This document shows, one piece after another, positions 7,483-15,797 of a DNA stretch of 64,000 bases; positions within the stretch are counted from its first letter, which is position 1; the number at the start of each line of letters is the position of its first letter. A program made the position numbers and the translations under genes. The DNA comes from an uncultured Ruminococcus sp. (GTDB lineage Bacteria; Bacillota; Clostridia; Lachnospirales; Lachnospiraceae). Location: positions 247,166 to 311,165 of the forward strand of contig FMEL01000001.1 of NCBI GenBank assembly GCA_900066355.1. Reading direction: 5' to 3'. Under the pieces are notes generated by a model. That model saw only the letters and a list, made by a program, of their open reading frames with translations. It searched no databases and was not told where the DNA came from.

Positions 7483-8556
7483 TTATTCTTCCTCTTCCTC
7501 GTCGCCGCCAATGATGTCAGAATAATCAAATAATGTAACCTTTGTAACGGAATCCCTGACTACATCCGGTGCATCGCCCTCTTTTCTTGCTCTGTTAGCA
7601 AGCTGAGATGCTGTTCTTCGTGGAATAGCAAGTTTTTTGATTTCAACAGGTGGTTCCTCTTCGATTTCTTCCTCCGGAAATTCTTCTTCAGAAACAGTTG
7701 ATTCCGCCGGTTCCCCTGATATTTCAGAATAACTTTCAGGTGTTTCTGTTTCTTCTTCGGCTGTCGCTGCTGCAATTTCCTTTTTCAGAAGTTCATGCGC
7801 CTCACTTGTTGCAGCCTGTACATTTCCTGCCGGCCGAACTGTTTCTTCCGGTTCGTCATCAAGATCATCTTCATCGATTTCATCTACAAAACCGCCGGTA
7901 CGAATCTTCCTTTTTTTCTTCTCTTCCTTTTTGGATTTCTTTTTCTTTTCTTTTGCATCCTGGAGAAGTTCTTTATCTTCCTGTTTCATACGTTTCGCAC
8001 GGGCTTTTTCTTCTGCTTTCAGCTCACGTGATGATTTCACATGTCGTGTATCTCCCTGGAGATCTTCGTATTCATCATCATCCGGATCTTTTCTCCAGAG
8101 CTCTGCGATAACATATAATATAATAAGAAAGAGAATTACAAGTCCAAGAACGATCAATCCTTCAACACTCTCCGTTGCCACCAGCAGATATCCAACGAAC
8201 GGAATCGTGATCACAATCTTCGGCACCCAGTTCTTAACGGAAACCGTAATACTCTCCTGTGCAGAAGTTGTTGTATCAATCACGGTACCTGTATTATTTT
8301 CTCTGTTTACGCTCACAAGATTGTATTTGTAGGTTTTGCCATCTTCCTGTACAAGAATCGGAGAACCGGCAGTCACTTCCTCGGTTCTTACCGGAATCGC
8401 ATAAGTTACAGATCCCAGCGGCAGGTTTGTCGCCTTATCCGTCGAATCCATGATCACGGTACGCACTCCAAAGAATGGCGGAAGCGCCAGTCCAAGGACA
8501 CATACGATCGTACATATAACTGCAAAGTGTACAATAAACTTCAAAAATTTTGACAT
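7483..8556 (-). CDS. degenerate type I signal peptidase-like membrane protein
   Basis: The 357-residue protein has an N-terminal membrane segment (about 8-26), a 100-residue outside domain, a second membrane segment (about 133-151) and a long, highly charged Lys/Glu-rich cytosolic tail. The outside domain follows the plan of ER-type signal peptidases (SipW-like): LPLGSVTYAIPV resembles the post-serine strand, and VKIVITIPFVGYLL-like sequence precedes the second helix. The canonical Ser-Met catalytic motif is replaced by DSTDK, and the residue where SipW enzymes have His in THRVV is Asn79 (YNLVSV). It is therefore probably inactive. Start chosen at 8556, with GAGGAGA 4 nt upstream. Confidence 0.55.
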   Translation of the reverse strand: MSKFLKFIVHFAVICTIVCVLGLALPPFFGVRTVIMDSTDKATNLPLGSVTYAIPVRTEEVTAGSPILVQEDGKTYKYNLVSVNRENNTGTVIDTTTSAQESITVSVKNWVPKIVITIPFVGYLLVATESVEGLIVLGLVILFLIILYVIAELWRKDPDDDEYEDLQGDTRHVKSSRELKAEEKARAKRMKQEDKELLQDAKEKKKKSKKEEKKKRKIRTGGFVDEIDEDDLDDEPEETVRPAGNVQAATSEAHELLKKEIAAATAEEETETPESYSEISGEPAESTVSEEEFPEEEIEEEPPVEIKKLAIPRRTASQLANRARKEGDAPDVVRDSVTKVTLFDYSDIIGGDEEEEE

Positions 8557-8647
8557 TGGTATCTCCTCGCTTTGGTTTGCCTTTATGAAAAGCACTGCAC
8601 AGGAATTGGTCTCCTTCCGGCAATGCTCTTTATCTGTGATTCGAGAA

Positions 8648-8902
8648 TTACTGATTGCTTAAATAATTTTCGATGCTCTCCATTGCCGCTTCTTCATCGT
8701 CCCCATTTGCAGAAAGCGTAATTTCTTCACCTGCATCCAGTCCTAAAGTCATCATCCCCATAATACTCTTAGCATTGACTTTTTTTCTGCCAATCTCAAC
8801 ATAAATCTCGCTGTTGAACTGACTCGCTAACTGTACAAGTTGAGCAACCGGACGAGCTTCCAGTCCTGTCGATAAATGAATGGTGATCGGTTTTTTAATC
8901 AT
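8648..8902 (-). CDS. crh: Crh-like HPr-family protein (Glu at position 15)
   Basis: This 84-residue protein has the HPr fold and the regulatory Ser46 context (NAKSIMGMMTLG), the site phosphorylated by HPr kinase in HPr and Crh. The PTS phosphorylation site His15 is replaced by Glu (GLEARPVA), so it cannot act as a sugar phosphocarrier. In Bacillus, Crh has Gln at this place and lies directly behind whiA, as here. The start overlaps the whiA stop (ATGA). A role as a carbon-catabolite cofactor or regulator rather than a carrier is inferred. Confidence 0.8.
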   Translation of the reverse strand: MIKKPITIHLSTGLEARPVAQLVQLASQFNSEIYVEIGRKKVNAKSIMGMMTLGLDAGEEITLSANGDDEEAAMESIENYLSNQ

Positions 8903-9846
8903 AATACTTCCTCCTCGTTTGTCCGCAGTTCATCCGCTATTTCACTCAGTTTGCGAAGCCGGTGATTCACACCTGACTTGCCTACCTGTGGACTTAACAT
9001 CATTCCTAATTCTTTTAGTGTAGCTTCCGGATACTGTAATCTCAGCTCTGCAATTTCCGCAAGACCTTCATTCAAATTATGAAGCCCTGTTTTTTCTTTG
9101 ATCAGTCTGATATCTTCGATCTGTTTGACTGCCGCACTAACTGTTTTATTGATATTTGCTGTTTCGCAGTTTACTTTCCGGTTGACAGAATTACGCATTT
9201 CCTTAAGAATACGAATATTCTCAAGATTCATCAATGCAACATTTGCTTCCATGATTGCCAGCATATCCACAATCTGTGCGCCTTCTTTCACATAGACCAC
9301 ATATGACTTCTTGCGCAGCACAATCTTTGCATCAATCTGAAATGTATGGATGATATCCCGTAAGTTCTCTGCCTTAGCTTCATCCTGGCATACGATTTCA
9401 AAATGATATCCTTTCTCCGGATCGCTGATCGAACCGGATGCAAGAAAAGCACCCCGTATAAACGCACGCTTACAGCAATTCTGCTGCGTGATCAGTCCAT
9501 TCTCCGGAAACAAAGTTCCTCTGTCAGCCTCATTCACCGAAAGTTTCGTCCCCTGAAGTACATTCTGTACCTGCAAAGGATCTGTAATCTCTATATGATA
9601 TACATTTCCTTTTTTGAGCAGACTGCTCTCGCGAATGGCTATTTCTGTATCTATATTAAATGTTTTTTGCAATAAAGTAAAGTACTTTCTCACCACGGCA
9701 TCATTTTCTGTCTGAAACCGCAGACTTCCATCCTTTGTGATGCGGCCGCATGCACTGAGAAGTGCTGCTGTTTCCGCAATCCGGCAATGCCTCGCCGTAC
9801 TTGTCTGTCTGGAAAGTTCTTCTTTCACCATCCCTGAAAAAGACAA
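8899..9846 (-). CDS. whiA: DNA-binding protein WhiA
   Basis: WhiA combines a degenerate LAGLIDADG homing-endonuclease fold with a C-terminal helix-turn-helix; it controls sporulation genes in actinobacteria and affects division and chromosome segregation in Firmicutes. The 315-residue protein shows the N-terminal MVKEELSR, the central CCKRAFIRGAFLASGSI block and the C-terminal HTH near LKELGMMLSPQVGKSGVNHRL. The start codon is TTG (9846) with AAGGAG 8 nt upstream. It sits between rapZ and crh. Confidence 0.96.
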   Translation of the reverse strand: MSFSGMVKEELSRQTSTARHCRIAETAALLSACGRITKDGSLRFQTENDAVVRKYFTLLQKTFNIDTEIAIRESSLLKKGNVYHIEITDPLQVQNVLQGTKLSVNEADRGTLFPENGLITQQNCCKRAFIRGAFLASGSISDPEKGYHFEIVCQDEAKAENLRDIIHTFQIDAKIVLRKKSYVVYVKEGAQIVDMLAIMEANVALMNLENIRILKEMRNSVNRKVNCETANINKTVSAAVKQIEDIRLIKEKTGLHNLNEGLAEIAELRLQYPEATLKELGMMLSPQVGKSGVNHRLRKLSEIADELRTNEEEVL

Positions 9847-9870
9847 TTTCCATTCTCCTTTTGTGCTGCT

Positions 9871-10749
9871 TTATTTTTTCAGAAGAGCATCCTTTCCTAT
9901 ATCACGATGCTCCAGCCTGATTCCGTATTCTCTTGTTTCAATCAGCCTGTCATACAAAACCCGTGCCAGTGTCACCGAACGGTGTTTGCCGCCCGTGCAT
10001 CCGATTGCAATGACAAGGCTTGTCTTGCCTTCTTTTGCATAATTCGGAATCAGAAATTTCACCATATCATCAAGTTTTGCCGCAAACTGCCTGGCAATTT
10101 CATTATCCATCACATAATCGAACACACCTTCATCCTGCCCTGTCAGCGGACGAAGTTCATCTACATAATATGGATTCGGCAGAAAACGCACATCAAATAC
10201 AAGATCCGAATCTTCCGGTATGCCGTATTTGAATCCAAAGGACAATACCGAGATCATCATATTGCTGAACTTACCATTATCTACAAAAATATTGTTCAGT
10301 TCTTTTTTGAGTTCTCTTGTCAGAAGATGTGTCGTATCAATAATATAATCTGCTCTTTTTCTTAAGAATTCTGTCTTCTGGCGTTCCTGCCGGATACCGT
10401 CATCCACTCTTCCGTTAAGCGCAAGCGGATGGCTGCGTCTGGACTCCTTATAACGCTTCACAAGAACTTTGTCTTCTGCATCCAGAAAAAGAATTTCAAA
10501 AGTATGTCCTTCTACTTTAAGCTTATCAAGAACCACTTCAAGTTCTTCCAGTGCCTTACCGCTTCGTGCATCAATTCCGATGGCCGCATTCTGCACATCT
10601 TCTTCCTGCGATCCGCTCATCAGTGAAACAAATTTCCCAACGAGCGGAATAGGAAGATTATCTACGCAAAAATAACGGGCATCTTCCAGCATTTTCAGAG
10701 CTGTTGATTTACCTGCCCCGGAAAGTCCGGTCACTATTACAAGTCGCAT
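9871..10749 (-). CDS. rapZ: RNase adapter / nucleotide-binding protein RapZ (YvcJ)
   Basis: RapZ/YvcJ proteins bind nucleotides; in E. coli RapZ guides RNase E to GlmZ, controlling amino-sugar synthesis. The 292-residue protein has the P-loop GLSGAGKS (residues 8-15), the second nucleotide motif near DTTHL, and the C-terminal block AIGCTGGKHRSVTLARVL. It begins 3 nt after murB ends and precedes whiA by 24 nt. YvcK, found between these genes in Bacillus, is absent here. Confidence 0.95.
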   Translation of the reverse strand: MRLVIVTGLSGAGKSTALKMLEDARYFCVDNLPIPLVGKFVSLMSGSQEEDVQNAAIGIDARSGKALEELEVVLDKLKVEGHTFEILFLDAEDKVLVKRYKESRRSHPLALNGRVDDGIRQERQKTEFLRKRADYIIDTTHLLTRELKKELNNIFVDNGKFSNMMISVLSFGFKYGIPEDSDLVFDVRFLPNPYYVDELRPLTGQDEGVFDYVMDNEIARQFAAKLDDMVKFLIPNYAKEGKTSLVIAIGCTGGKHRSVTLARVLYDRLIETREYGIRLEHRDIGKDALLKK

Positions 10750-10752
10750 ATC

Positions 10753-11673
10753 TTATCTCCCGTCAAACTTGCCGAGAAATTTCACCTCCGGTTCAAGTTT
10801 TACACCGAATTTCTCGTATACAATATCCGTCACATTTTTCATAAGTGTTGATACATCTTCAGCAGTTGCACCCCCGGCATTGATCACAAAACCGCAGTGC
10901 TTTTCAGACACCTGCGCCCCGCCGACACGATAGCCGCGAAGATTGCTGTCCATGATCAGTTTTCCGGCAAAGTAACCTTCCGGACGCTTAAATGTACTTC
11001 CTGCACTCGGATACTCCAGCGGCTGTTTCTCGATTCGCTGCGCACTTAATTTTCTGCTCAGCGCGGTAATTTCTTCGATATTGCCTTTCTTAAGTGAAAT
11101 TACTGCTTCCAGCACGATATATCCGGCCGTCTTTATGATACTGGTTCGATATCCAAGCTCCAGCTTATCCGCCGGTATCGTAAGAATCTCACCATCCTGA
11201 TTCATCACGGTAACTTCTTTAAGGACATCTTTCATTTCACCGCCATAGGCACCTGCATTCATGGTCACAGCTCCACCGAGTGTTCCCGGAATGCCTCCCG
11301 CGAACTCAAAACCACTCAGAGAAGACCTTCTTGCTGTTGCTGCAATTGTAGAAAGGAGCGCACCTGCTGCCGCCCGTATTTCCGTACCATTTACCGTAAT
11401 TTCACCCAGATTGCGATCGAGCTGAATGATCACTCCACGATAACCATGATCACTAACCAGCAGGTTGCTTCCATTTCCGAGAATAAAATACGGAATTGCT
11501 TCCTGGCGGCACTGCCCGATCACCCATGCAATCTGCTCATAGGAGTCCGGCATCACAAACACTTCTGCCGGTCCGCCGATCCGAAATGTCGTGTGATCGC
11601 ACATCGGTTCTTCAAAGCGAACCCTCTCGTCTCCGAGCTGTTGACAAAATCTCTGTTTTATTTCTTTATTCAC
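10753..11673 (-). CDS. murB: UDP-N-acetylenolpyruvoylglucosamine reductase
   Basis: MurB reduces enolpyruvyl-UDP-GlcNAc to UDP-MurNAc with NADPH and FAD, the second committed step of peptidoglycan synthesis. The 306-residue protein has FAD-binding motifs (ILGNGSNLLVSD; GIPGTLGGAVTMNAGAYG), the catalytic serine region YPSAGSTFKRPEG and the C-terminal Glu in LEPEVKF. The compact form without the extra loop is the Firmicute type. It overlaps tcdA by 4 nt and rapZ follows after 3 nt. Confidence 0.97.
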   Translation of the reverse strand: MNKEIKQRFCQQLGDERVRFEEPMCDHTTFRIGGPAEVFVMPDSYEQIAWVIGQCRQEAIPYFILGNGSNLLVSDHGYRGVIIQLDRNLGEITVNGTEIRAAAGALLSTIAATARRSSLSGFEFAGGIPGTLGGAVTMNAGAYGGEMKDVLKEVTVMNQDGEILTIPADKLELGYRTSIIKTAGYIVLEAVISLKKGNIEEITALSRKLSAQRIEKQPLEYPSAGSTFKRPEGYFAGKLIMDSNLRGYRVGGAQVSEKHCGFVINAGGATAEDVSTLMKNVTDIVYEKFGVKLEPEVKFLGKFDGR

Positions 11674-12416
11674 AGATTGTGTCCTCTATCTTTCTTTTTT
11701 ATTTTTTCCGTAAGAAGATCTTTCACCACTTCACCGGCAATCAGCATGCCCGCCACACCCGGAATAAAAGAAATACTTCCCGACAACATATGCTCATGGT
11801 TTTCTTTCTGTTTTCCGATGCGCCGCTCCTTGTATGCCTTTTCTCTGGAGCACAGCACCTTGACCTTACGGATATTTTTTTTGCGAAGTTCTGCACGAAT
11901 AGCTTTTGCCAGAGGATCATTGCTGACTCTGGAAATATCTGCTATCTCAAGCCGTGCAGGGTTGATCTTATTATCTGTTGCAAGGCAGGAGATCAACGGA
12001 ACGCGATATTTCCCCGCCTGCTCTATCAGGAGCACTTTGGATGCTGACACATCCATGGCATCCACAATATAGTCAAAGGACTGCAGGTCAAACATTCCCG
12101 CAGTTTCTTCATTATAATATGTTTCATATGTGTGAACAAGAATGTTCTCATCAATATCTCTGATATGTTCCTTGGCTGTCTGGACTTTCTTTCGTCCGAC
12201 GGTAGACTGTCCCGCATACAGCTGCCTGTTGATATCAGACTGTACGATATCTTTATGGTCTACCAGCGTAAGGCTGCCTACTCCACAGCGTGCCAGAGCT
12301 TCCACTACATAAGAACCCGCACCGCCGATTCCAAAAACTGCAATTTTTGCGCTGCCAAGGCGGTTCACAGCTCTGGTTCCCATCAGAATCTCCATGCTAG
12401 AAAACGCATCATACAT
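11670..12416 (-). CDS. tcdA: tRNA threonylcarbamoyladenosine dehydratase (ThiF/HesA family)
   Basis: TcdA uses ATP to cyclise t6A37 to ct6A in ANN-decoding tRNAs. The 248-residue protein has the E1-like nucleotide motif GIGGAGSYVVEALARCGVG and the ATP-contacting DINRQL, with DYIVDAMDVSASK further on. The ATG at 12416 is chosen because GGGAGG lies 7 nt upstream. It heads the tcdA-murB-rapZ-whiA-crh operon. Other E1-like enzymes (MoeB, ThiF) are less likely, because no thiamine or molybdopterin genes are nearby. Confidence 0.88.
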   Translation of the reverse strand: MYDAFSSMEILMGTRAVNRLGSAKIAVFGIGGAGSYVVEALARCGVGSLTLVDHKDIVQSDINRQLYAGQSTVGRKKVQTAKEHIRDIDENILVHTYETYYNEETAGMFDLQSFDYIVDAMDVSASKVLLIEQAGKYRVPLISCLATDNKINPARLEIADISRVSNDPLAKAIRAELRKKNIRKVKVLCSREKAYKERRIGKQKENHEHMLSGSISFIPGVAGMLIAGEVVKDLLTEKIKKKDRGHNL

Positions 12417-12475
12417 GTGCAAACCTCCCTATGATTTTCATATTATTTAAACTTTCTCTATCCCCACTCCGCTTA

Positions 12476-12504
12476 ATTATACTATTCACGCAACTGAATG
12501 TACA
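12476..12504 (-). promoter_or_regulatory. probable promoter of the tcdA-murB operon
   Basis: A perfect -10 TATAAT (12476-12481) is preceded at 17 nt by a weak -35 TGTACA (12499-12504) on the minus strand. It lies 60 nt upstream of tcdA in the divergent region shared with spoVAB. Confidence 0.5.
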
Positions 12505-12531
12505 GTTTTTCATAGTTTTTTTAGAATTTGC

Positions 12532-12559
12532 GTATGAATTTTTGTAACTTCCATATAAT
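12532..12559 (+). promoter_or_regulatory. possible sporulation promoter of the spoVA operon
   Basis: Upstream of spoVAB is GTATG (12532-12536), fitting a sigma-G -35, and CATATAA (12552-12558), close to the sigma-G -10 CATnnTA. The spacing of 15 nt is shorter than usual. TATAAT is also embedded at 12554-12559 without a good -35. spoVA is sigma-G dependent in Bacillus, so the assignment leans on that knowledge. Confidence 0.3.
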
Positions 12560-12607
12560 ATCCATCAATTCCCTCTGAAATAACATCTTGCCGAAAGGAG
12601 TACGGTT

Positions 12608-13024
12608 ATGTGGCAGCAGATTTTTCTGATTTTCGTGGGTTTAAGCTCCGGTATCATCATTGCCGGTGGTGTCGTCGGTCTGATGATCGGTCTTTCTATC
12701 GTTCCACGCTACGCAGGAATCACGCACACCGCGGATCACATGCTGTTATACGAAGACATGACTTTTCTCGGAATTGTACTCGGAAATCTTTTCTGTCTGT
12801 TTCAGCCTTCCCTTCCACTGGGGAACATTTTTCTTATCTTATATGGTATCTTTTCCGGTATTTTTCTGGGAAGCTGGATTCTGGCTCTTGCAGAAGTTGC
12901 CGATGTCTTTCCCGTTTTCTGTCGGAGAATTCATCTCACCCGCGGGCTTCCCGTCATTATTATTGCCATTGCCGCCGGAAAATTTGCAGGATGCTTCCTT
13001 TTTTACTTTCTCAGATGGCAATAA
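12608..13024 (+). CDS. spoVAB: stage V sporulation protein AB
   Basis: SpoVA proteins build the inner-membrane channel that imports Ca-dipicolinate into the forespore and releases it at germination. This 138-residue, strongly hydrophobic protein has about four membrane segments and the SpoVAB pattern LIFVGLSSGIIIAGGVVGLM at its N-terminus and EVADVFPVFCRRIH-like loop before the last helices. It is the first gene of the spoVA cluster, with AAAGGAG 9 nt upstream. spoVAA, normally in front, is at the far end. Confidence 0.88.
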   Translation: MWQQIFLIFVGLSSGIIIAGGVVGLMIGLSIVPRYAGITHTADHMLLYEDMTFLGIVLGNLFCLFQPSLPLGNIFLILYGIFSGIFLGSWILALAEVADVFPVFCRRIHLTRGLPVIIIAIAAGKFAGCFLFYFLRWQ

Positions 13025-13128
13025 GCTTTCTCATTATATGCATAAAACACATAAAAGTCAAAAGAAATCCTGTCTTTTCGCAAATATTTTTATATCTTCC
13101 CAAAATTTATCAGGAAAGGAATGATTTT

Positions 13129-13611
13129 ATGAAACAACTCTCACCCGGAACCAAAACTTATAAAGAAAATCAAAAACGCTACGAAAAATATGTAAGCAGC
13201 ATCACCCCCTCGCACAGTCTGCCTCTTAACATGATAAAAGCATTTCTGACCGGAGGACTGATCTGTGCGTTCGGGCAGCTTATTCTCAATACCGCCATGA
13301 CAATCGGCGCAGATCGCGAGACCGCCGGCAACTGGTGCTCTTTACTTCTGATCCTGATCAGTGTCATCTTAACAGGATTAAATCTTTATTCCAAAATCGG
13401 CAAATTTGGAGGTGCCGGAGGACTTGTTCCCATTACCGGTTTCGCCAACTCCGTTGCAGCTTCCGCGATCGAATACCGTGCAGAGGGACAGGTTTTCGGC
13501 ATCGGTTGCAAAATATTTACCATTGCCGGTCCTGTCATTCTCTATGGGATCCTAAGTTCCTGGATTCTCGGACTCATCTATTTTATTATTCATCTTATGG
13601 AGGTGATGTAA
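13129..13611 (+). CDS. spoVAC: stage V sporulation protein AC
   Basis: SpoVAC is the mechanosensitive-channel-like membrane component of the dipicolinate transporter. The 160-residue protein has a charged N-terminus followed by SpoVAC hallmarks KAFLTGGLICAFGQL and GGAGGLVPITGFANSVAASAIEY, with about four membrane spans. Start at 13129, with AGGAAAGGA upstream. Its stop overlaps the spoVAD start (TAATG), so the pair is translationally coupled. Confidence 0.93.
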   Translation: MKQLSPGTKTYKENQKRYEKYVSSITPSHSLPLNMIKAFLTGGLICAFGQLILNTAMTIGADRETAGNWCSLLLILISVILTGLNLYSKIGKFGGAGGLVPITGFANSVAASAIEYRAEGQVFGIGCKIFTIAGPVILYGILSSWILGLIYFIIHLMEVM

Positions 13612-14702
13612 TGTCTGCAGGAAAGCAAACAGGAAAAGCAAGTATTTCTTTTACCGACCCGGTCTATATTCAGAGTGCAGCCTCTGTCGTTGGGTCAAAA
13701 GAAGGAAGCGGACCACTAAAAGAATATTTTGATATGATCTGCGAAGATTCCATGTTCGGTGAAAAGACATGGGAAAGCGCAGAAAGCACCATGCAAAAAG
13801 AAGCCGCCACACTCGCAATCGGAAAAGCCGGGCTTACTCCCCGCGATATCCGTATGGTATTTGCAGGTGATCTTCTCGCCCAGACAATTGCCTCCTCTTT
13901 CGGCATTGCAGAAATGGGAATTCCATTCTACGGACTGTATGGTGCCTGCTCCACCATGGGGGAATCCCTTTCTCTCGGAGCGATTGCTGTATCTGCAGGC
14001 TATGGAGCACATATCCTTTGTGCCACTTCCAGTCACTTTGCAACTGCAGAAAAAGAATTTCGTTTTCCACTTGGTTATGGTTCCCAGCGCCCGCTCTCTG
14101 CCACCTGGACCGTTACCGGAAGCGGTGCCTGCGTAATTGGCGCAAAACCGCCTTGCAGTTGTTCTCTTCCCGGTTCGTCTCCGCTCGCCCACACAAACGG
14201 GTATGCAGCCATTACCGGCATAACAACCGGAAAAGTAATTGATTTCGGTTTTCACGATTCGCTCAACATGGGTGGATGCATGGCACCTGCCGCATGTGAT
14301 ACGATCCATCGAAATCTTGAAGACTTTTCACGTTCTCCGGAAGATTACGATGCCATCATCACCGGCGACCTTGGCATGGTCGGTCAGCACATTCTTTTTG
14401 ATCTCCTTGCCGAAAAGGGAACAGATATTTCATCCGTACATCAGGACTGCGGACTTCTGATCTATGACAATCAGGCACAGGATACTCATTCCGGCGGAAG
14501 TGGATGTGGATGTGCGGCATCCGTTCTCAACGCCTGGCTTCTGCCACGTATTGCCAGCGGAGAACTGAAACGGGTTTTATTTGTCCCGACCGGTGCCCTG
14601 CTCTCAAAAGTAAGTTTTAATGAGGGTGCCCCCGTCTCCGGCATCGCACATGGAATCATCCTCGAACACATTCCCAGTCCCTGCAAAGGAGGTAAAAACT
14701 AA
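13611..14702 (+). CDS. spoVAD: stage V sporulation protein AD
   Basis: SpoVAD is the soluble, thiolase-fold, dipicolinate-binding component attached to the SpoVA channel. The 363-residue protein begins MSAGKQTGKASI and shows SpoVAD signatures: YGACSTMGESLSLGAIAVS (thiolase-like nucleophile-elbow position), ATSSHFATAEKEFRFPLGYG and HSGGSGCGCAASVL. Length is within the family's 330-360 range. Start and stop overlap the neighbours by one base each. Confidence 0.95.
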   Translation: MSAGKQTGKASISFTDPVYIQSAASVVGSKEGSGPLKEYFDMICEDSMFGEKTWESAESTMQKEAATLAIGKAGLTPRDIRMVFAGDLLAQTIASSFGIAEMGIPFYGLYGACSTMGESLSLGAIAVSAGYGAHILCATSSHFATAEKEFRFPLGYGSQRPLSATWTVTGSGACVIGAKPPCSCSLPGSSPLAHTNGYAAITGITTGKVIDFGFHDSLNMGGCMAPAACDTIHRNLEDFSRSPEDYDAIITGDLGMVGQHILFDLLAEKGTDISSVHQDCGLLIYDNQAQDTHSGGSGCGCAASVLNAWLLPRIASGELKRVLFVPTGALLSKVSFNEGAPVSGIAHGIILEHIPSPCKGGKN

Positions 14703-15058
14703 TGGACTATTTTAATGCATTCTGGACCGGCGGCCTCATTTGCGCCCTGGTTCAGATTCTTCTGGATAAAACCAAGCTGCTGCCCGGCCGTGTCATGGTT
14801 CTTCTCGTCTGCAGCGGTGCCCTTTTAAGCTTTCTCGGGCTCTATCAGCCGTTTGTGAATTTCGCCGGTGCCGGTGCTACGGTTCCCCTGCTCGGTTTCG
14901 GGCACACATTATGGAAAGGTATGCAAAAAGCAATTTCCGAAGATGGCTTTCTTGGATTATTTACCGGTGGTTTTACTGCCTGCGCCCTCGGGATCTCTGC
15001 CGCTTTGATCTTTTCATATCTGTCCAGTATGATCTTCCACCCGCAAATGAAAGATTGA
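14702..15058 (+). CDS. spoVAE: stage V sporulation protein AE
   Basis: SpoVAE (AEb type) is a membrane component of the dipicolinate channel. At 118 residues it has three or four membrane segments and resembles spoVAC in ALVQILLDKTKLLPGRVMVLL and FAGAGATVPLLGFGHTL, a fold shared by the AC/AE pair. Start overlaps the spoVAD stop. Only this single AE-type gene is present; the AEa and AF genes of Bacillus are not in the cluster. Confidence 0.92.
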   Translation: MDYFNAFWTGGLICALVQILLDKTKLLPGRVMVLLVCSGALLSFLGLYQPFVNFAGAGATVPLLGFGHTLWKGMQKAISEDGFLGLFTGGFTACALGISAALIFSYLSSMIFHPQMKD

Positions 15059-15068
15059 GGTAAATTTC

Positions 15069-15686
15069 ATGAGTGATACTCTGTATATGCAGACAGACAT
15101 GAATATTCTCGTAAAGCATCCCCATGTCTATCTGCAGGACATCGCAAGACTTTCCTGTACCAACACCAAAACTCTCAACCGCCTCCGGGTACTTCCCGTC
15201 ACAAACTTAAACCCGGACACTCCCGGACGTTATACAATGTCTGTGATGGATCTCGTCGATCTGATTCAGAAAAAGGAACCGGATCTTGATATCACTCCGC
15301 TCGGAGAACCGTCTTTCATCCTGACATACCGGCCAGCAGGGAAATCACAGACAGTTTTTGATATCCTGAAAGTGATTTTTATATCACTTGCTTCTTTTTT
15401 CGGTGCTGCTTTTTCGATCATGACTTTTAACACCGATGTCGATGTCGGAACACTTTTTAAGCAGATTTATCAGCAGGTGACCGGAAATATCTCCAGTGGA
15501 TTTACGATACTTGAAATTTCCTACTCCATTGGACTTGCTGCCGGCGTTCTTTTCTTCTTTAACCACTTCGGGAGAAAGAAGTTTTCCGCTGATCCTACCC
15601 CCATGCAGGTGCAGATGCGTCAATATGAGGATGATGTAAACACTACGCTCCTTGAAGAAAGCAGCCGAAAAAAAACTTCTTCCTGA
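15069..15686 (+). CDS. spoVAA: stage V sporulation protein AA
   Basis: The 205-residue protein matches SpoVAA over its length. The soluble N-terminal half has HPHVYLQDIARLSC; there are two membrane segments (about 97-118 and 150-170) with YSIGLAAGVLFFFNHFGRK, and the C-terminal DPTPMQVQMRQYEDDVN is characteristic. SpoVAA works with SpoVAB in dipicolinate transport. In Bacillus it precedes spoVAB; here it is last, 10 nt after spoVAE, with GAGGT 7 nt upstream. Confidence 0.9.
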   Translation: MSDTLYMQTDMNILVKHPHVYLQDIARLSCTNTKTLNRLRVLPVTNLNPDTPGRYTMSVMDLVDLIQKKEPDLDITPLGEPSFILTYRPAGKSQTVFDILKVIFISLASFFGAAFSIMTFNTDVDVGTLFKQIYQQVTGNISSGFTILEISYSIGLAAGVLFFFNHFGRKKFSADPTPMQVQMRQYEDDVNTTLLEESSRKKTSS

Positions 15687-15728
15687 CCGGCATTTTGTAA
15701 TTTCTTTGTTTGTTCCAAAACAATTTTG

Positions 15729-15757
15729 TTGCTTTCTCGCTTTTTTTCGTTTATAAT
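15729..15757 (+). promoter_or_regulatory. sigma-A promoter of sstT
   Basis: TTGCTT (15729-15734) and TATAAT (15752-15757) are 17 nt apart and lie 40 nt upstream of the sstT ATG, after the spoVA operon ends. Confidence 0.75.
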
Positions 15758-15797
15758 GTACCATATTATCATTTTACAACGTTAAAGGAGCGAAAAT

